Made by a program: the position numbers and the translations under genes
Part shown: positions 8,830 through 18,184 of the stretch, piece after piece
Position numbering within the stretch: the stretch's first letter is position 1
Layout of the letters: every line of letters starts with the position of its first letter
Notes under the pieces: generated by a model
The model's database searches: none
Seen by the model: only the letters and a program-made list of their open reading frames with translations
Told to the model about the DNA's origin: nothing
DNA from: Fodinibius saliphilus
GTDB taxonomy: Bacteria > Bacteroidota > Rhodothermia > Balneolales > Balneolaceae
Length of the DNA: 64,000 nt
Reading direction: 5' to 3'
Assembly: GCF_005869845.1 (NCBI RefSeq)
Contig: NZ_VAWF01000002.1
Location: 1 to 64,000, forward strand

Positions 8830-11800
8830 TTATATTCGTTGATCCATCTCTTTTAACAATGCTTTGCTAAAATCATCCATGGTATACGTGCTATCCATGA
8901 TCTTTTTACCCTGATCAGCAATATCCTGTAAGGCCTTACTATTCTCCTTTATCAGGGTTGCTAAATCAGTTTTATCATCCAAAAACAACAGGTGTTCTCC
9001 GTGATTAAATCTCTTGGAGAGACCGGGTATCTGGTCAGTAATAAGACAACATCCCCATTTCATACTGTTTTTAACCCGCCCATGCAGGTAATCGGGATAC
9101 GTAGGATTACTATTTAGAACCACTTTTGAAATGGAATACAATCTGTCTAGATGTTGAGTAGTCACCCGCCCCTGCCAGGTAATATTCTTGTTATTGTATA
9201 TTTTCTTATATCCTTTGACCTGATCCTGATCGGCCGTAATACAAATGCTATATTGATTGGGCAAGCCCGCAAGCTGTTTTAAAATTTCGAATCGTCGCCA
9301 ATGGCGCACATGCTGATCTACGGTATGTAAAACTTTCATCCATTGATAATCAGCTTGGGTTTTTCCTTTTTTGAAAGAGTGTTTACTGCCAACAACCTCC
9401 TCATAACATTCTTGGAAAACAGAAAGCACAGAAACATCATAGACACCTTTCATCTTTTTCAACAGTAGTTTCCCCACCAATGCAAAATTGCCTCCTATCT
9501 TAGACAAAGCCTGCTTTACCATCTGAGTATTGGCATAATTGCCATTTAACGACCAGGGAACCAGGATATCTATTTCTCGGTCTTCCATTCTCATCCCTGC
9601 TTTCTTCTCGTCGATCTCGGTAATAGCAGGGAAGTAATCCATCAGAAATGACTCATTTCCTCCAGGCCCCAGCACCTCTAGCTCGTTGAGCATAGACTGT
9701 TCCTGAGCATAAAAGATCGTTTTCGATCCCATCTTCTTGAGTCGCTGCCACATAAAATCGGCAAACAAATGATCACCCAATGTGGCAAATACTTTAATAT
9801 CCAACAGGTCAAATAGATTGGCACTTTGTACGCGGTCAATTTCTACCCACGAAGGATATCCCATCGTACCGGCATGTACCGCATACCCGTCTTTTTCACT
9901 TACTTCAACAATGCGTTTCAAGAAATCCTGATCGGTGAGGTATAAAATGTCTGCAGAAATGCCCTCTTTACGAGTTTCCCCTGCCAGCATTGATGCCCTT
10001 TTGTTATGTAATCCATAGGCCATGTCTGAATTTCCGGGCGCCAAATAGATTACCTTTTCCAGATTCCTATATTTCGGCTTATCCTCCTTTTTTAACTTGC
10101 TATCATAAGTCTCCATAGAAACTTCCGGCCAGTTGTGGATAACACTATCAATGTTGGGATACATGCCATCGATTAACTTTTTTGAAACACTCAGTAATTT
10201 CCCTTTCCTATCTTGGCTTTTGGGTGACTTTATATAATCATGTCGCAATACCGCATCCGGAAAATAGATAAGCTTTTCTTTCTCATAACCTTTTTGGGCA
10301 TAACGATAGCTCAATTCCATACCTTCATGGTAAACCAACAGGCTGTCGTTCCATCCCCCTACGTCAAAAAATGCAGCCGGCGAAAAAGAAGTATTACCCT
10401 CTAAGAAACATACCGCAGACTTTGCATCTGGCCCTAAATAATAGTGACAGGGAATTTCGCTGCCTTTTGTTTTTGGTTGATACACCCCTCGTGCCACATA
10501 CAGATCGTGGTCTGCATGAATATCTTTATGGGCTTGCAACATACCTTCTTCAGGAATGCCGTCATCATCCACAAACATGAAGAGATCTCCCTTAGAAAAC
10601 AGGGCACCGAAATTTCGCGCCATGCAAGCTCCGGCATTTTGCTTCAAATGGATGACTAAGTCCACATAGTCGGCAATAGCTGCTGCTTTCTCTTTCTCAA
10701 GGCCATTATTTACAAAAATAACTTCTGTCTGCTTATCACTCTGTCGATCGATTTCTTCAAGATTTTTTATAACTTCATCATTGCCATTATTGCTGACAAC
10801 AATTACTGACAGTTCAGGAGAAATGACCTTACTATTTATTTCTACAGAATCATAGAAATAGGCATAAAGAGCCTTTTTATGCTCCCAGCTTCTTTTTTCT
10901 AAGTGAGCCCTTAACGCTTCATCAATAGGCTCAGACAGATCAGAATCGGAAGCCAATAGCGCCTTAACCATGAGAAAAAAGGCCATACTATTCGTTCCAT
11001 CCTGATCTATCTTTGCCTGACACTCTTCAACTATTGCATCTATATGTCGCGCAAATTCCCCACCATCTATTTGGGCGGCTATATCTATTGCCCATTTCCC
11101 TTTTTTGTTACTGAGCGGTGCCTGCCAAAATTCCTCAGGTATTAGCTTACCTTGATTATCCTTATTATCTCGAGGTTGTTGTTCTTTAACTACTAGGCTA
11201 TCTGTTTCGTCACTCTGTTTTGTGACGTTGTCCAACAGGACTTCTACATTAATACCAAAACTATTTTTGAACCTTTCTTTTTGATTGTTAGTTAACGCAT
11301 CACCTTTTTTCAAGGCTAATAAATCCAAACGACATGAAAACCACTCAGTCACTTCAGGATTTCCTTCAAGTACACTCAACATTTTATTTCCACCACTCAT
11401 AAATGTTGTAGGATCTTTCAACACAGCCCATGCCTCTACAATGCGGACCGTCAACCATTTTGCAAAGTCTGTCTGAATACTGGTACTATCTTGCTGTGGG
11501 AGGGGAGGTAGAAACGGGAGTTCAACTGTTATCTCATTTCCGGAATTCAGCGTCTGCATCAGCTCCTTGATCATCTCTACAGCCTGGTGTCGTTTTCCAA
11601 GTCCATTCATCAATCGCACATATGTCAACGCAGTAGCAATGCCGGCTTTTCCATTATTAAAGATCGTAATTAACTGTTTTGCAGCCGTGAGTAGCATTTT
11701 TGCCTTCAATGATCGCGAAGATGTTTCAAGCTCTTCCAACTGCTCAGCAGTACAGATCAAATTCAATGCTTTTACATATTTTGAATGTTCACCGACTGTG

Positions 11801-14800
11801 GTATTAACTTTCCAATCTGCGACCTGTTCATCCGCCCATTTCATACCGCAAAGCAGCTCTTCCCATGTCACTTGTTCTGCTGTTTCAATCTCGATATCAG
11901 CATTAAATATCAGTCCGCCATTGGCCAGTTCTTCTTCGCGATTTTCTTTAACCGCTACCAGATTCATTACATAGGGATCAATACCCGCCTCAGGCTCAAA
12001 ATCAACTAACACACCCGGGGAAGGGATATATTCATATAACTTGTACCCTTCGGATTCGAACTTCTGATTAATAGCAGAAAGAGTGTTCTCATTTTCACCC
12101 ACCGAAATAATGACAACTGGTGATGTCTCTGAAAGCATGGTATCTGCTCCTTCCAGGAGTTCTGTTTCCATGCCATTGACATCAACTTTCAACAGATCCA
12201 CTTTCGGCCGACCTTCGAAATCCCACCAGGCATCCAAGGTAGTAACAGAAATCCCTTCACCAGTTTTATCAAGAGTATTAAATTCCGGGCTTTCTGCCTG
12301 CTCCAGTTTAGCTACACCAGTCTCATCAGCAAGTCCACGCTCGATCACTTTTAACTGATCATAACCATTCACCTGCTTACTTTTGTCAAGATGTGCTCGT
12401 GCCTTATCGCCCGGCTCAAAAGCATATACAGCCCCTTTGCTCCCTACCTTTTCTGCCATTGGCAGCGCGTATACCCCGAAAGCAGCACCGGCATCAATAA
12501 CCGTCATACCGGGCTGCAAAAAATCACTCACAAAATTTAATTCATTTTCAAACCACTCTTGTTGTTCCAATAATACATAGGTAGTAAGAAGATCAAACGT
12601 GGGAGGCACACATATTGAAACTCCATCTTTGGTTTCAATACAGAAATCTTGTGTCTGCCTTCCATTTTTTTGAGCTGTTCCATTTTTAGCAAACTCCTTG
12701 GTAACACCCTCAATCTTATCAGGAACCGTTGTATTTTTAGCCGCTTGACCATTTTCTTTTGGAGCTATTGTTTCCACTTCTTCCTGGTAATCTATACCAT
12801 CGCTATCATCTTGACCATCTACTGAAATAAGCGGGGTAACCGATGGACCATCAGTCCATTGGCTAAGTTGTTCATCTGTTAATTCATCTACTGCGATATG
12901 ATCTTGCCATTCTTCAATATTTTCGTCTTGGCCGCTCAGCCACTGCTTCCACATTTCACGAAATGCTACAGCGAGATGTGCACCAAAGCGCTTGCCGTCA
13001 CAAACCGGTGAATTACTAATTTTGTCTCGCAGTGATTTTCGGATCTCAGCTAATGCAGGGAGATCTGTTGCCAATTCTACGACTTTTTCGGTGTACTCAT
13101 CCCAACTGTCTACCACCCAATCACTTAATCCGATGTTGAGCAGGTGTGTCATTGAGTGTCGTCCGGCAAAGGTAGGGCCCGGCAAAGTAATCACGGGCAC
13201 TCCCATATAAATGGCTTCACAAGTGGTTAGCCCACCCGAATAGGGCCACGGGTCAAGGGCAATATCAACCTCGCTATATGCTTCCAGATGCTCATCATGC
13301 GGGCTATGACCTTTAAAAAGCACACGATCCCCTGATATACCCTGCTCTTCTAACACTCCTCTAATATGCTCCTTCACAGAGGGCGTATCATACTGATTGC
13401 TCTTTAACAACAATCTGCTATCGGGGACCTCATTCATAATTTTTGCCCATTGCGCTAATAATCCATCATTAACTTTAGTGGGGTTATTAAAGCAGCCAAA
13501 AGTTATATACCCATTCTTTTGGGCAGGCAATGGATTCACATCTGGTGCATACGAAGGGGGCGTATAACTAATATAGTCATCTGGCAAACGGACCAACTTC
13601 TCGGTATAAAACTCTTCTTCTCCTTCCGGGGTCTCATACCAATCACTAATAAGGTAATCGAATGCAGGCAGCCCTGTGGTATTAAATAGTCCCCCCACCC
13701 ACTTAACCATAATGGGGGCAGGTTCATTAGCCATTACATCCAGGCAATTATCTGCTGCATGCCCTGAAAGATCAACTAAAATATCCAGCTCATCATCACG
13801 GAGCAGACCTTCAACAACACCGGGATCATACCCAACAATTGAACGCCACTCGTCAATATTTTTATGGATACGCTGAGTAACAAAGTCAAACTTATTATTT
13901 GTGGTATAACAATAGATCTCAAAAACATCATCGGGCAATTGCTCTAATGCACCGGCAATCATCCAACCTACAGGGTGCTGACGAAAACCACCGGAAACAA
14001 AGCCCACTTTAAGGCGCTTATCTTTTGATTTATTAGATGGCAAAGGACGCGTAGGCGCCTCTTTCGGCATAAAATCTTTTACAAGGCGTACATGCTCTTT
14101 ATAGATATGCTCTCTGCTGTTATTAGGATTATAATGCAGCCCCATCAGATAGTTGGAAATAGCTCCTTGGTTACCTGGCAAATCTTTAATTGCGCGGCGG
14201 TAATTTTTTTCTGACTCATCAAACTGGCTCAACTCTTGCAGGCAAAGAGCATAGTTCACCCTTATGATTCCATGGCCCGGCTGCTGATCTAGCAGTACCT
14301 CATAAAGCTCAACTGCTTGATCATAGTCTCCTTTGGATTTATAAAGCTCTGCTTCTGTTACCAAAATAGGAAGTTGACTACCGTGTCTTTCCTTAGCTTC
14401 CTTTATATATTTCTCGGCCTCTTCATAGCGGCCCTTTTTTTTGTTAATTTCTGCTTTCTCAAGAATAGCTCTTTTATGTCCTTCATCTAACTGGAGGGTA
14501 ATATCAAATAGCTTTAAGGCCTGCTCAAGATCTCCCTGATCTCGATATATTTCCCCGATACGAAAAGCAACACCCGAGTTTTTGGGATCTAGTTTGTTAG
14601 CCTTTGTATAACACTCTAATGCATCTTCAAGCTTAGCCTGTGCTCGGTAGATAGATCCTAAGTTCATCCACCCCTTCAGCAACTCCGGGTTTCTATTCAA
14701 AGCTTCGCGTTCGTACTGTTCAGCCTCATCAAATTGCCCCAAATGAAAACAGTTCACTGAAAGCATATGATAAGTCTCAGGAGCCTCTGATCCTTTTTCT

Positions 14801-14988
14801 ATCGCATTTTCCAAATGCTTGATAGAAGATTTGTAGCTACGGCTTTGGGATAATGCTACCCCCATCAAGTGGTGAGCCACCCACGGACATGCCCGGTTTT
14901 TTCTTAACACAGGTCGCAATTCAGCTATGGCCTGCTTAGGCTGCTCCCATTCTAAATATTTTTGGGCTTGCTTAATCTGTTTTTTCAC
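8830..14988 (-). CDS. Giant TPR - O-GlcNAc-transferase (SPINDLY) - FkbM - GT2 - GT protein
   Basis: 2052 residues, no frameshift. About 1-280: seven or so TPR units. About 325-690: GT41/SPINDLY O-GlcNAc-transferase-like catalytic domain (KVGFVSGGFRQHPVGW, DILVDLSGHAADN, ITFGCFNNPTKVND, ALDPWPYSGGLTTCEAIYMG). About 780-1020: FkbM methyltransferase (IDAGAAFGVYALPMA, KVDVNGMETELLEGA). About 1050-1240: helical region. About 1385-1600: family 2 glycosyltransferase (LSVIVVSNNG, NAGACMARNFGA, MFVDDDGIPE). About 1640-2052: CgeB-like glycosyltransferase (SKVVLNSNPTYPDYLHGR). It is the first gene after a sigma54-type promoter, and its operon leads to flagellin. The predicted role is to O-glycosylate flagellin and extend or methylate the glycan in one polypeptide. 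The OGT part recalls Listeria GmaR-type flagellin OGTs. Confidence 0.8.
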   Translation of the reverse strand: MKKQIKQAQKYLEWEQPKQAIAELRPVLRKNRACPWVAHHLMGVALSQSRSYKSSIKHLENAIEKGSEAPETYHMLSVNCFHLGQFDEAEQYEREALNRNPELLKGWMNLGSIYRAQAKLEDALECYTKANKLDPKNSGVAFRIGEIYRDQGDLEQALKLFDITLQLDEGHKRAILEKAEINKKKGRYEEAEKYIKEAKERHGSQLPILVTEAELYKSKGDYDQAVELYEVLLDQQPGHGIIRVNYALCLQELSQFDESEKNYRRAIKDLPGNQGAISNYLMGLHYNPNNSREHIYKEHVRLVKDFMPKEAPTRPLPSNKSKDKRLKVGFVSGGFRQHPVGWMIAGALEQLPDDVFEIYCYTTNNKFDFVTQRIHKNIDEWRSIVGYDPGVVEGLLRDDELDILVDLSGHAADNCLDVMANEPAPIMVKWVGGLFNTTGLPAFDYLISDWYETPEGEEEFYTEKLVRLPDDYISYTPPSYAPDVNPLPAQKNGYITFGCFNNPTKVNDGLLAQWAKIMNEVPDSRLLLKSNQYDTPSVKEHIRGVLEEQGISGDRVLFKGHSPHDEHLEAYSEVDIALDPWPYSGGLTTCEAIYMGVPVITLPGPTFAGRHSMTHLLNIGLSDWVVDSWDEYTEKVVELATDLPALAEIRKSLRDKISNSPVCDGKRFGAHLAVAFREMWKQWLSGQDENIEEWQDHIAVDELTDEQLSQWTDGPSVTPLISVDGQDDSDGIDYQEEVETIAPKENGQAAKNTTVPDKIEGVTKEFAKNGTAQKNGRQTQDFCIETKDGVSICVPPTFDLLTTYVLLEQQEWFENELNFVSDFLQPGMTVIDAGAAFGVYALPMAEKVGSKGAVYAFEPGDKARAHLDKSKQVNGYDQLKVIERGLADETGVAKLEQAESPEFNTLDKTGEGISVTTLDAWWDFEGRPKVDLLKVDVNGMETELLEGADTMLSETSPVVIISVGENENTLSAINQKFESEGYKLYEYIPSPGVLVDFEPEAGIDPYVMNLVAVKENREEELANGGLIFNADIEIETAEQVTWEELLCGMKWADEQVADWKVNTTVGEHSKYVKALNLICTAEQLEELETSSRSLKAKMLLTAAKQLITIFNNGKAGIATALTYVRLMNGLGKRHQAVEMIKELMQTLNSGNEITVELPFLPPLPQQDSTSIQTDFAKWLTVRIVEAWAVLKDPTTFMSGGNKMLSVLEGNPEVTEWFSCRLDLLALKKGDALTNNQKERFKNSFGINVEVLLDNVTKQSDETDSLVVKEQQPRDNKDNQGKLIPEEFWQAPLSNKKGKWAIDIAAQIDGGEFARHIDAIVEECQAKIDQDGTNSMAFFLMVKALLASDSDLSEPIDEALRAHLEKRSWEHKKALYAYFYDSVEINSKVISPELSVIVVSNNGNDEVIKNLEEIDRQSDKQTEVIFVNNGLEKEKAAAIADYVDLVIHLKQNAGACMARNFGALFSKGDLFMFVDDDGIPEEGMLQAHKDIHADHDLYVARGVYQPKTKGSEIPCHYYLGPDAKSAVCFLEGNTSFSPAAFFDVGGWNDSLLVYHEGMELSYRYAQKGYEKEKLIYFPDAVLRHDYIKSPKSQDRKGKLLSVSKKLIDGMYPNIDSVIHNWPEVSMETYDSKLKKEDKPKYRNLEKVIYLAPGNSDMAYGLHNKRASMLAGETRKEGISADILYLTDQDFLKRIVEVSEKDGYAVHAGTMGYPSWVEIDRVQSANLFDLLDIKVFATLGDHLFADFMWQRLKKMGSKTIFYAQEQSMLNELEVLGPGGNESFLMDYFPAITEIDEKKAGMRMEDREIDILVPWSLNGNYANTQMVKQALSKIGGNFALVGKLLLKKMKGVYDVSVLSVFQECYEEVVGSKHSFKKGKTQADYQWMKVLHTVDQHVRHWRRFEILKQLAGLPNQYSICITADQDQVKGYKKIYNNKNITWQGRVTTQHLDRLYSISKVVLNSNPTYPDYLHGRVKNSMKWGCCLITDQIPGLSKRFNHGEHLLFLDDKTDLATLIKENSKALQDIADQGKKIMDSTYTMDDFSKALLKEMDQRI

Positions 14989-15036
14989 CGGCTAACTGTT
15001 TATTTGCGATTTTTCTGTGCTTCACCCTGTTAATTC

Positions 15037-15051
15037 GCAAATAAAGTGCCA
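15037..15051 (-). promoter_or_regulatory. Sigma54 promoter of the glycosylation operon
   Basis: The minus strand reads TGGCAC, TTTAT, TTGC: a complete -24/-12 element (GG-N10-GC). The predicted start near 15025 leaves a leader of about 37 nt before the 2052-residue gene. Upstream are dyads at 15075-15088 and 15143-15191 that could bind an activator. Confidence 0.7.
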
Positions 15052-15142
15052 GCTAACTATATGGCTATGTCATACCCTATATAGAGGGATAGTACCATTA
15101 CTTTCTTCCTGAAAACGGAAATTCTTTCTTTGAGGCGGGAAT

Positions 15143-15191
15143 AATTGGCAGTTGAAAAAAACCAATGGCCCTAGAACCATACTGCCAAATT
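15143..15191. repeat. Inverted repeat in the divergent regulatory region
   Basis: AATTGGCAGT (15143-15152) and ACTGCCAAATT (15181-15191) are near-perfect inverted arms around a 28-nt spacer. They lie about 120-165 bp upstream of the predicted sigma54 start at 15025, a normal distance for an enhancer of a sigma54 activator. Function is inferred. The rest of 15052-15505 shows only AT-rich sequence and a small dyad at 15075-15088. Confidence 0.35.
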
Positions 15192-15505
15192 ATATACAGA
15201 ATGTACCTTCTGGGTTTCAAAAGCTAAATATCAGGGCTGAATAACCGCTTATCATCCTATCAGGATAAAAAAACTACCTCCGTGTGGCTTTTTATTTCAC
15301 CGCATTGACCAAAAACAGATCCATATTCCAAGGATTGGCATATTCTTTGATTGTATTAAGTGTGTGATCATAAAACCGGTGGCAATATATATTGCGACCG
15401 TAAATCGAAATAGCAGAAGAAAGAGCCTGAAGAAACGTTTTGTTAGAAAACAGCTAACACGCTAAAAAAAGAGTGTGATATTAAAAAAGTCTAATCATAA
15501 ACACT

Positions 15506-15532
15506 TTAAGTTTTCCAGCAATCCGTCGATAA
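15506..15532 (+). promoter_or_regulatory. Sigma28 promoter of fliS-fliD operon
   Basis: TTAAGTTT, 11 nt, GTCGATAA, a near-match to the enteric TAAAGTTT-N11-GCCGATAA. The -10 end is 50 nt before the fliS ATG. It has the same form as four other sites in the window. Confidence 0.75.
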
Positions 15533-15581
15533 GGAAAGATACCTATTACTGTATTTAACTTTTACTGTAAATAATTAACCC

Positions 15582-15908
15582 ATGCAAAACCCACAGAAAG
15601 TATATGAGCGACAAGCAGTTCTAAATGCCTCCCCTCTAAGGTTGGTGGTAAAATTGTATGACTTAGTACTGCAAGCTACATATCGGAAAGATGGAGAACG
15701 TGCCAAAGAAGTACTTTCAACACTTATTGAAAGCTTAAACTTTGACCATGAACCAGCCGATGAACTTTTTGAACTTTACAGGTACTGCCAAGATTTGGCA
15801 CGACAAGAAGAGTTTACAGAAATAAGAGAAATATTGGAACCTCTACGAGATGCTTGGGACACTGCTGCCAATGATGAGCAGGCGGATCCCAAAAATGCAA
15901 ATGCCTAG
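15582..15908 (+). CDS. fliS: Flagellin export chaperone FliS
   Basis: 108 residues. FliS binds the C-terminal helix of flagellin in the cytoplasm, prevents premature assembly and delivers it to the export gate. The N-terminus (YERQAVLNASPLRLVVKLYDLVL) matches the FliS helical bundle with its 'Y...V..ASP..LV..LYD' signature; length is slightly below the usual 120-140. The start ATG has no clear Shine-Dalgarno but lies 50 nt after a good sigma28 promoter. First gene of the fliS-fliD-fliT-like-flgM-like run. Confidence 0.88.
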   Translation: MQNPQKVYERQAVLNASPLRLVVKLYDLVLQATYRKDGERAKEVLSTLIESLNFDHEPADELFELYRYCQDLARQEEFTEIREILEPLRDAWDTAANDEQADPKNANA

Positions 15909-15941
15909 AAGTTTCATCCAGATTAACAAGACAATAGGATT

Positions 15942-17348
15942 ATGCAATCAATAAGCGCTTTATTAAACCAAGCAAACCCTTACGAGAAGTTTGTTCAACA
16001 GCTGGTACAGCTTGAAAGCCAAAAGAAGTTCAAGCTTCAGGTCGAAAAAAGTGATATCAGCGATCAAAAATCTGCTTTGGGACAGGTAAGTTCTGTTGTA
16101 TCCAGCTTTACCAATAAAATTGAAGAGTTGGATAGTAAAACAGAAAATCATTTTAGCCCTCTTCAATCATCAGTTACAGATGAAAGCGTAATACGGGTTG
16201 ATTCTATTTCAGGTTTGACTCAAGAAAATGATTACGATATCACAGTAAACCAGAAAGCAAAAAAAGATATTATGCTTTCTAATGTGATGGACGGTGCCGG
16301 AACCACCCTGGTAGGAGATGGTGATGGGTCGGTAGATATAACTATCGGTGATAAAACAGAAACTATTTCTGTCTCAGTCACTAACGATGATGGTACCGAT
16401 AAGACTGATAAAGAAATTCTTGAATCTTTCTCTACCGAAATTAATAACCTGTTGGGAGAAGAGTCAGATAGTGACGTCTTTCAGGTTGACAGTAATGGTA
16501 ATGTGCAACTCTCTATCAAAAGTGCAGAAACAGGATATGATGAGCGTGTACAATTTGCTAATGCTACCGGTGCACTATCTACGGTAACTACCAATATGAC
16601 CCATAATACAACGCCCACTAACCTTGATGCTGAGTTTACCATCGATGGGATCAATTTTACCCGGGGTCACAACAAGATTGATGATGCTATTTCGGGAATG
16701 ACCTTTACCATCTTGGATGAACCCGGAACAAAAGAACAGATTTCAATAACGAAAGATCTGGATTCTGCTAAAGACAATATTGAGAGTTTCATTACCAAGT
16801 TTAATGAAATGAATAGTAAAATCCGGAATAAGACTTTTATTAACGGCGAAACCGGAAATAAAGGTCCATTACAGAGTATGCGATCTATTCGAAACCTAAG
16901 TATTAATCTCCGGCAACTTGCTTTAGGAGATATGGGATCTGCAGCCGCCGGTGAGCATGATAATCTCGCAGATATTGGCATTGGTTTTGGTAAAGACGGA
17001 ACTATGAAAATTGAAGATAGCAGCATGTTAGAAGATGCTTTAAATAACAGGGCTGATGAAGTAAAAAACCTCTTTACTGCTGATGATTCGCCGGTTCAAC
17101 AAATGTATAACAGAGCTGATACCTATACGCAAACAGGAGGTATCATTTCATCACTCGAAGGCGGCCTGGACCAAAAGATCGATTTTCTTGAGAACCGCAT
17201 CGAATCGGAAGAAAAATACTTGAAGAAATACGAAGAACGTCAACGGCAAGAGTTTGCCGAACTCCAACAGATGCAAATGGAAGGGCAGCGCCAATTAAGC
17301 CAAGTAATGAACCAACAATCTTCACTGGGTTTAACAGCTAGTTTATAA
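15942..17348 (+). CDS. fliD: Flagellar hook-associated protein 2 (filament cap) FliD
   Basis: 468 residues. FliD forms the cap under which flagellin subunits fold at the filament tip. The N-terminal helix (NPYEKFVQQLVQLESQKKFKLQ) and the following 'DQKSALGQVSSVVSSFTNKIEEL' segment belong to the FliD_N domain. The C-terminal FliD_C region ends in a long coiled coil with heptads (LENRIESEEKYLKKYEERQR, then FAELQQMQ). Length is in the family range. It is 33 nt after fliS and probably co-transcribed from the sigma28 promoter. Confidence 0.9.
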   Translation: MQSISALLNQANPYEKFVQQLVQLESQKKFKLQVEKSDISDQKSALGQVSSVVSSFTNKIEELDSKTENHFSPLQSSVTDESVIRVDSISGLTQENDYDITVNQKAKKDIMLSNVMDGAGTTLVGDGDGSVDITIGDKTETISVSVTNDDGTDKTDKEILESFSTEINNLLGEESDSDVFQVDSNGNVQLSIKSAETGYDERVQFANATGALSTVTTNMTHNTTPTNLDAEFTIDGINFTRGHNKIDDAISGMTFTILDEPGTKEQISITKDLDSAKDNIESFITKFNEMNSKIRNKTFINGETGNKGPLQSMRSIRNLSINLRQLALGDMGSAAAGEHDNLADIGIGFGKDGTMKIEDSSMLEDALNNRADEVKNLFTADDSPVQQMYNRADTYTQTGGIISSLEGGLDQKIDFLENRIESEEKYLKKYEERQRQEFAELQQMQMEGQRQLSQVMNQQSSLGLTASL

Positions 17349-17355
17349 TTACAAT

Positions 17356-17694
17356 ATGGAAACACTCGTTTATCACCTTCGTGAAATGATTAAAATCAAT
17401 ACTCAAATGTTAGTCAAGCTTCATAAAGACAATATTTCGGTAGAAGACTTAGGTACGGCTTTTGATAACAGAGAAACCCATGTTCAAAAAATAAACGAAA
17501 TTGTACCAACTATGGATAGAGAAGCTCTTTCTGATAAAGATTCAGCTTTGCTAAAGAGACTTTTTGATAAGTTTATCCAACAGAGTAAAGAAATACAGAA
17601 AACTCTTAATGAGGTAACAGAAAAGTCTCAAGATCAACTAACCGATGCCGTACAACGGCGTAAAGCTGAAGAAGGGTATCGGGTTTTAAAATAA
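17356..17694 (+). CDS. FliT-like small export chaperone (tentative)
   Basis: 112 residues, almost wholly helical and charged (METLVYHLREMIKINTQMLVKLHKDN...), starting 7 nt after fliD. FliT, the FliD chaperone, is a helical protein of about this size in exactly this position in many fliS-fliD operons. No diagnostic motif can be seen, so the call rests on size, helicity and context. It could also be an FlgN-type chaperone. Confidence 0.5.
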   Translation: METLVYHLREMIKINTQMLVKLHKDNISVEDLGTAFDNRETHVQKINEIVPTMDREALSDKDSALLKRLFDKFIQQSKEIQKTLNEVTEKSQDQLTDAVQRRKAEEGYRVLK

Positions 17695-17737
17695 CCAGAT
17701 CGATTCGTAAATTAATTACGAACAAATTTAACTGATT

Positions 17738-18091
17738 ATGGATATCAATAAATTAAATAGTAGCGCAAGCAACAGTTTCAATAAAACTGAGGAAACCTCT
17801 AAGGGGCAAAAACAGCCCGGCGTCCCCTCTTCCAAACAATCACCCAATACCGCTGACAAGGTGTCTATCAGTGATTATAAGTTCCGGAAGAATGACCAGC
17901 TCTTTGCCCAACTTGAGTTGGAAAAGTTGGACAATGCTTCCTCAGGCAAATTAGTGGAGCTCAATAAACAGGTCTCAGAATATAAAAAGGCAAAAGAGGT
18001 CTCTCCTGAGGCAGCCCAAAATACTGAAATTGGCCAAAAGCTAAACGATCCCAATGTATGGGAAGATATTGCGCAAAAGATGCTAAAATAA
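17738..18091 (+). CDS. Possible anti-sigma28 factor FlgM-like protein
   Basis: 117 residues. The N-terminal half is low-complexity, polar and probably disordered (S/N/K/Q/P rich). It is followed by DKVSISDYKF, resembling the 'D.V.IS' box before the structured part of FlgM. The C-terminus (GQKLNDPNVWEDIAQKMLK) resembles the sigma-binding FlgM end '...IA.KML'. It is last in the fliS-fliD operon driven by a sigma28 promoter, where an exported anti-sigma factor would give feedback. Similarity is weak, so an unrelated flagellar protein remains possible. Confidence 0.4.
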   Translation: MDINKLNSSASNSFNKTEETSKGQKQPGVPSSKQSPNTADKVSISDYKFRKNDQLFAQLELEKLDNASSGKLVELNKQVSEYKKAKEVSPEAAQNTEIGQKLNDPNVWEDIAQKMLK

Positions 18092-18156
18092 TAGCTTTTC
18101 TCCCTTTACTATAACTCTATAATCTAAATAGATTTGCGCTATTCATATTTACTAAT

Positions 18157-18184
18157 CAACCTCTCTGCCTTCCTGTAGAGGTTG
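18157..18184. repeat. Inverted repeat after the fliS-fliD operon
   Basis: CAACCTCT, 12-nt loop, AGAGGTTG: a perfect 8-bp stem about 65 nt after the last gene of the run. It is not followed by a T tract, so it is at best a weak terminator or an RNA-stabilising 3' structure. The rest of 18092-18406 holds no other clear feature apart from a short AATCTA dyad. Confidence 0.35.
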
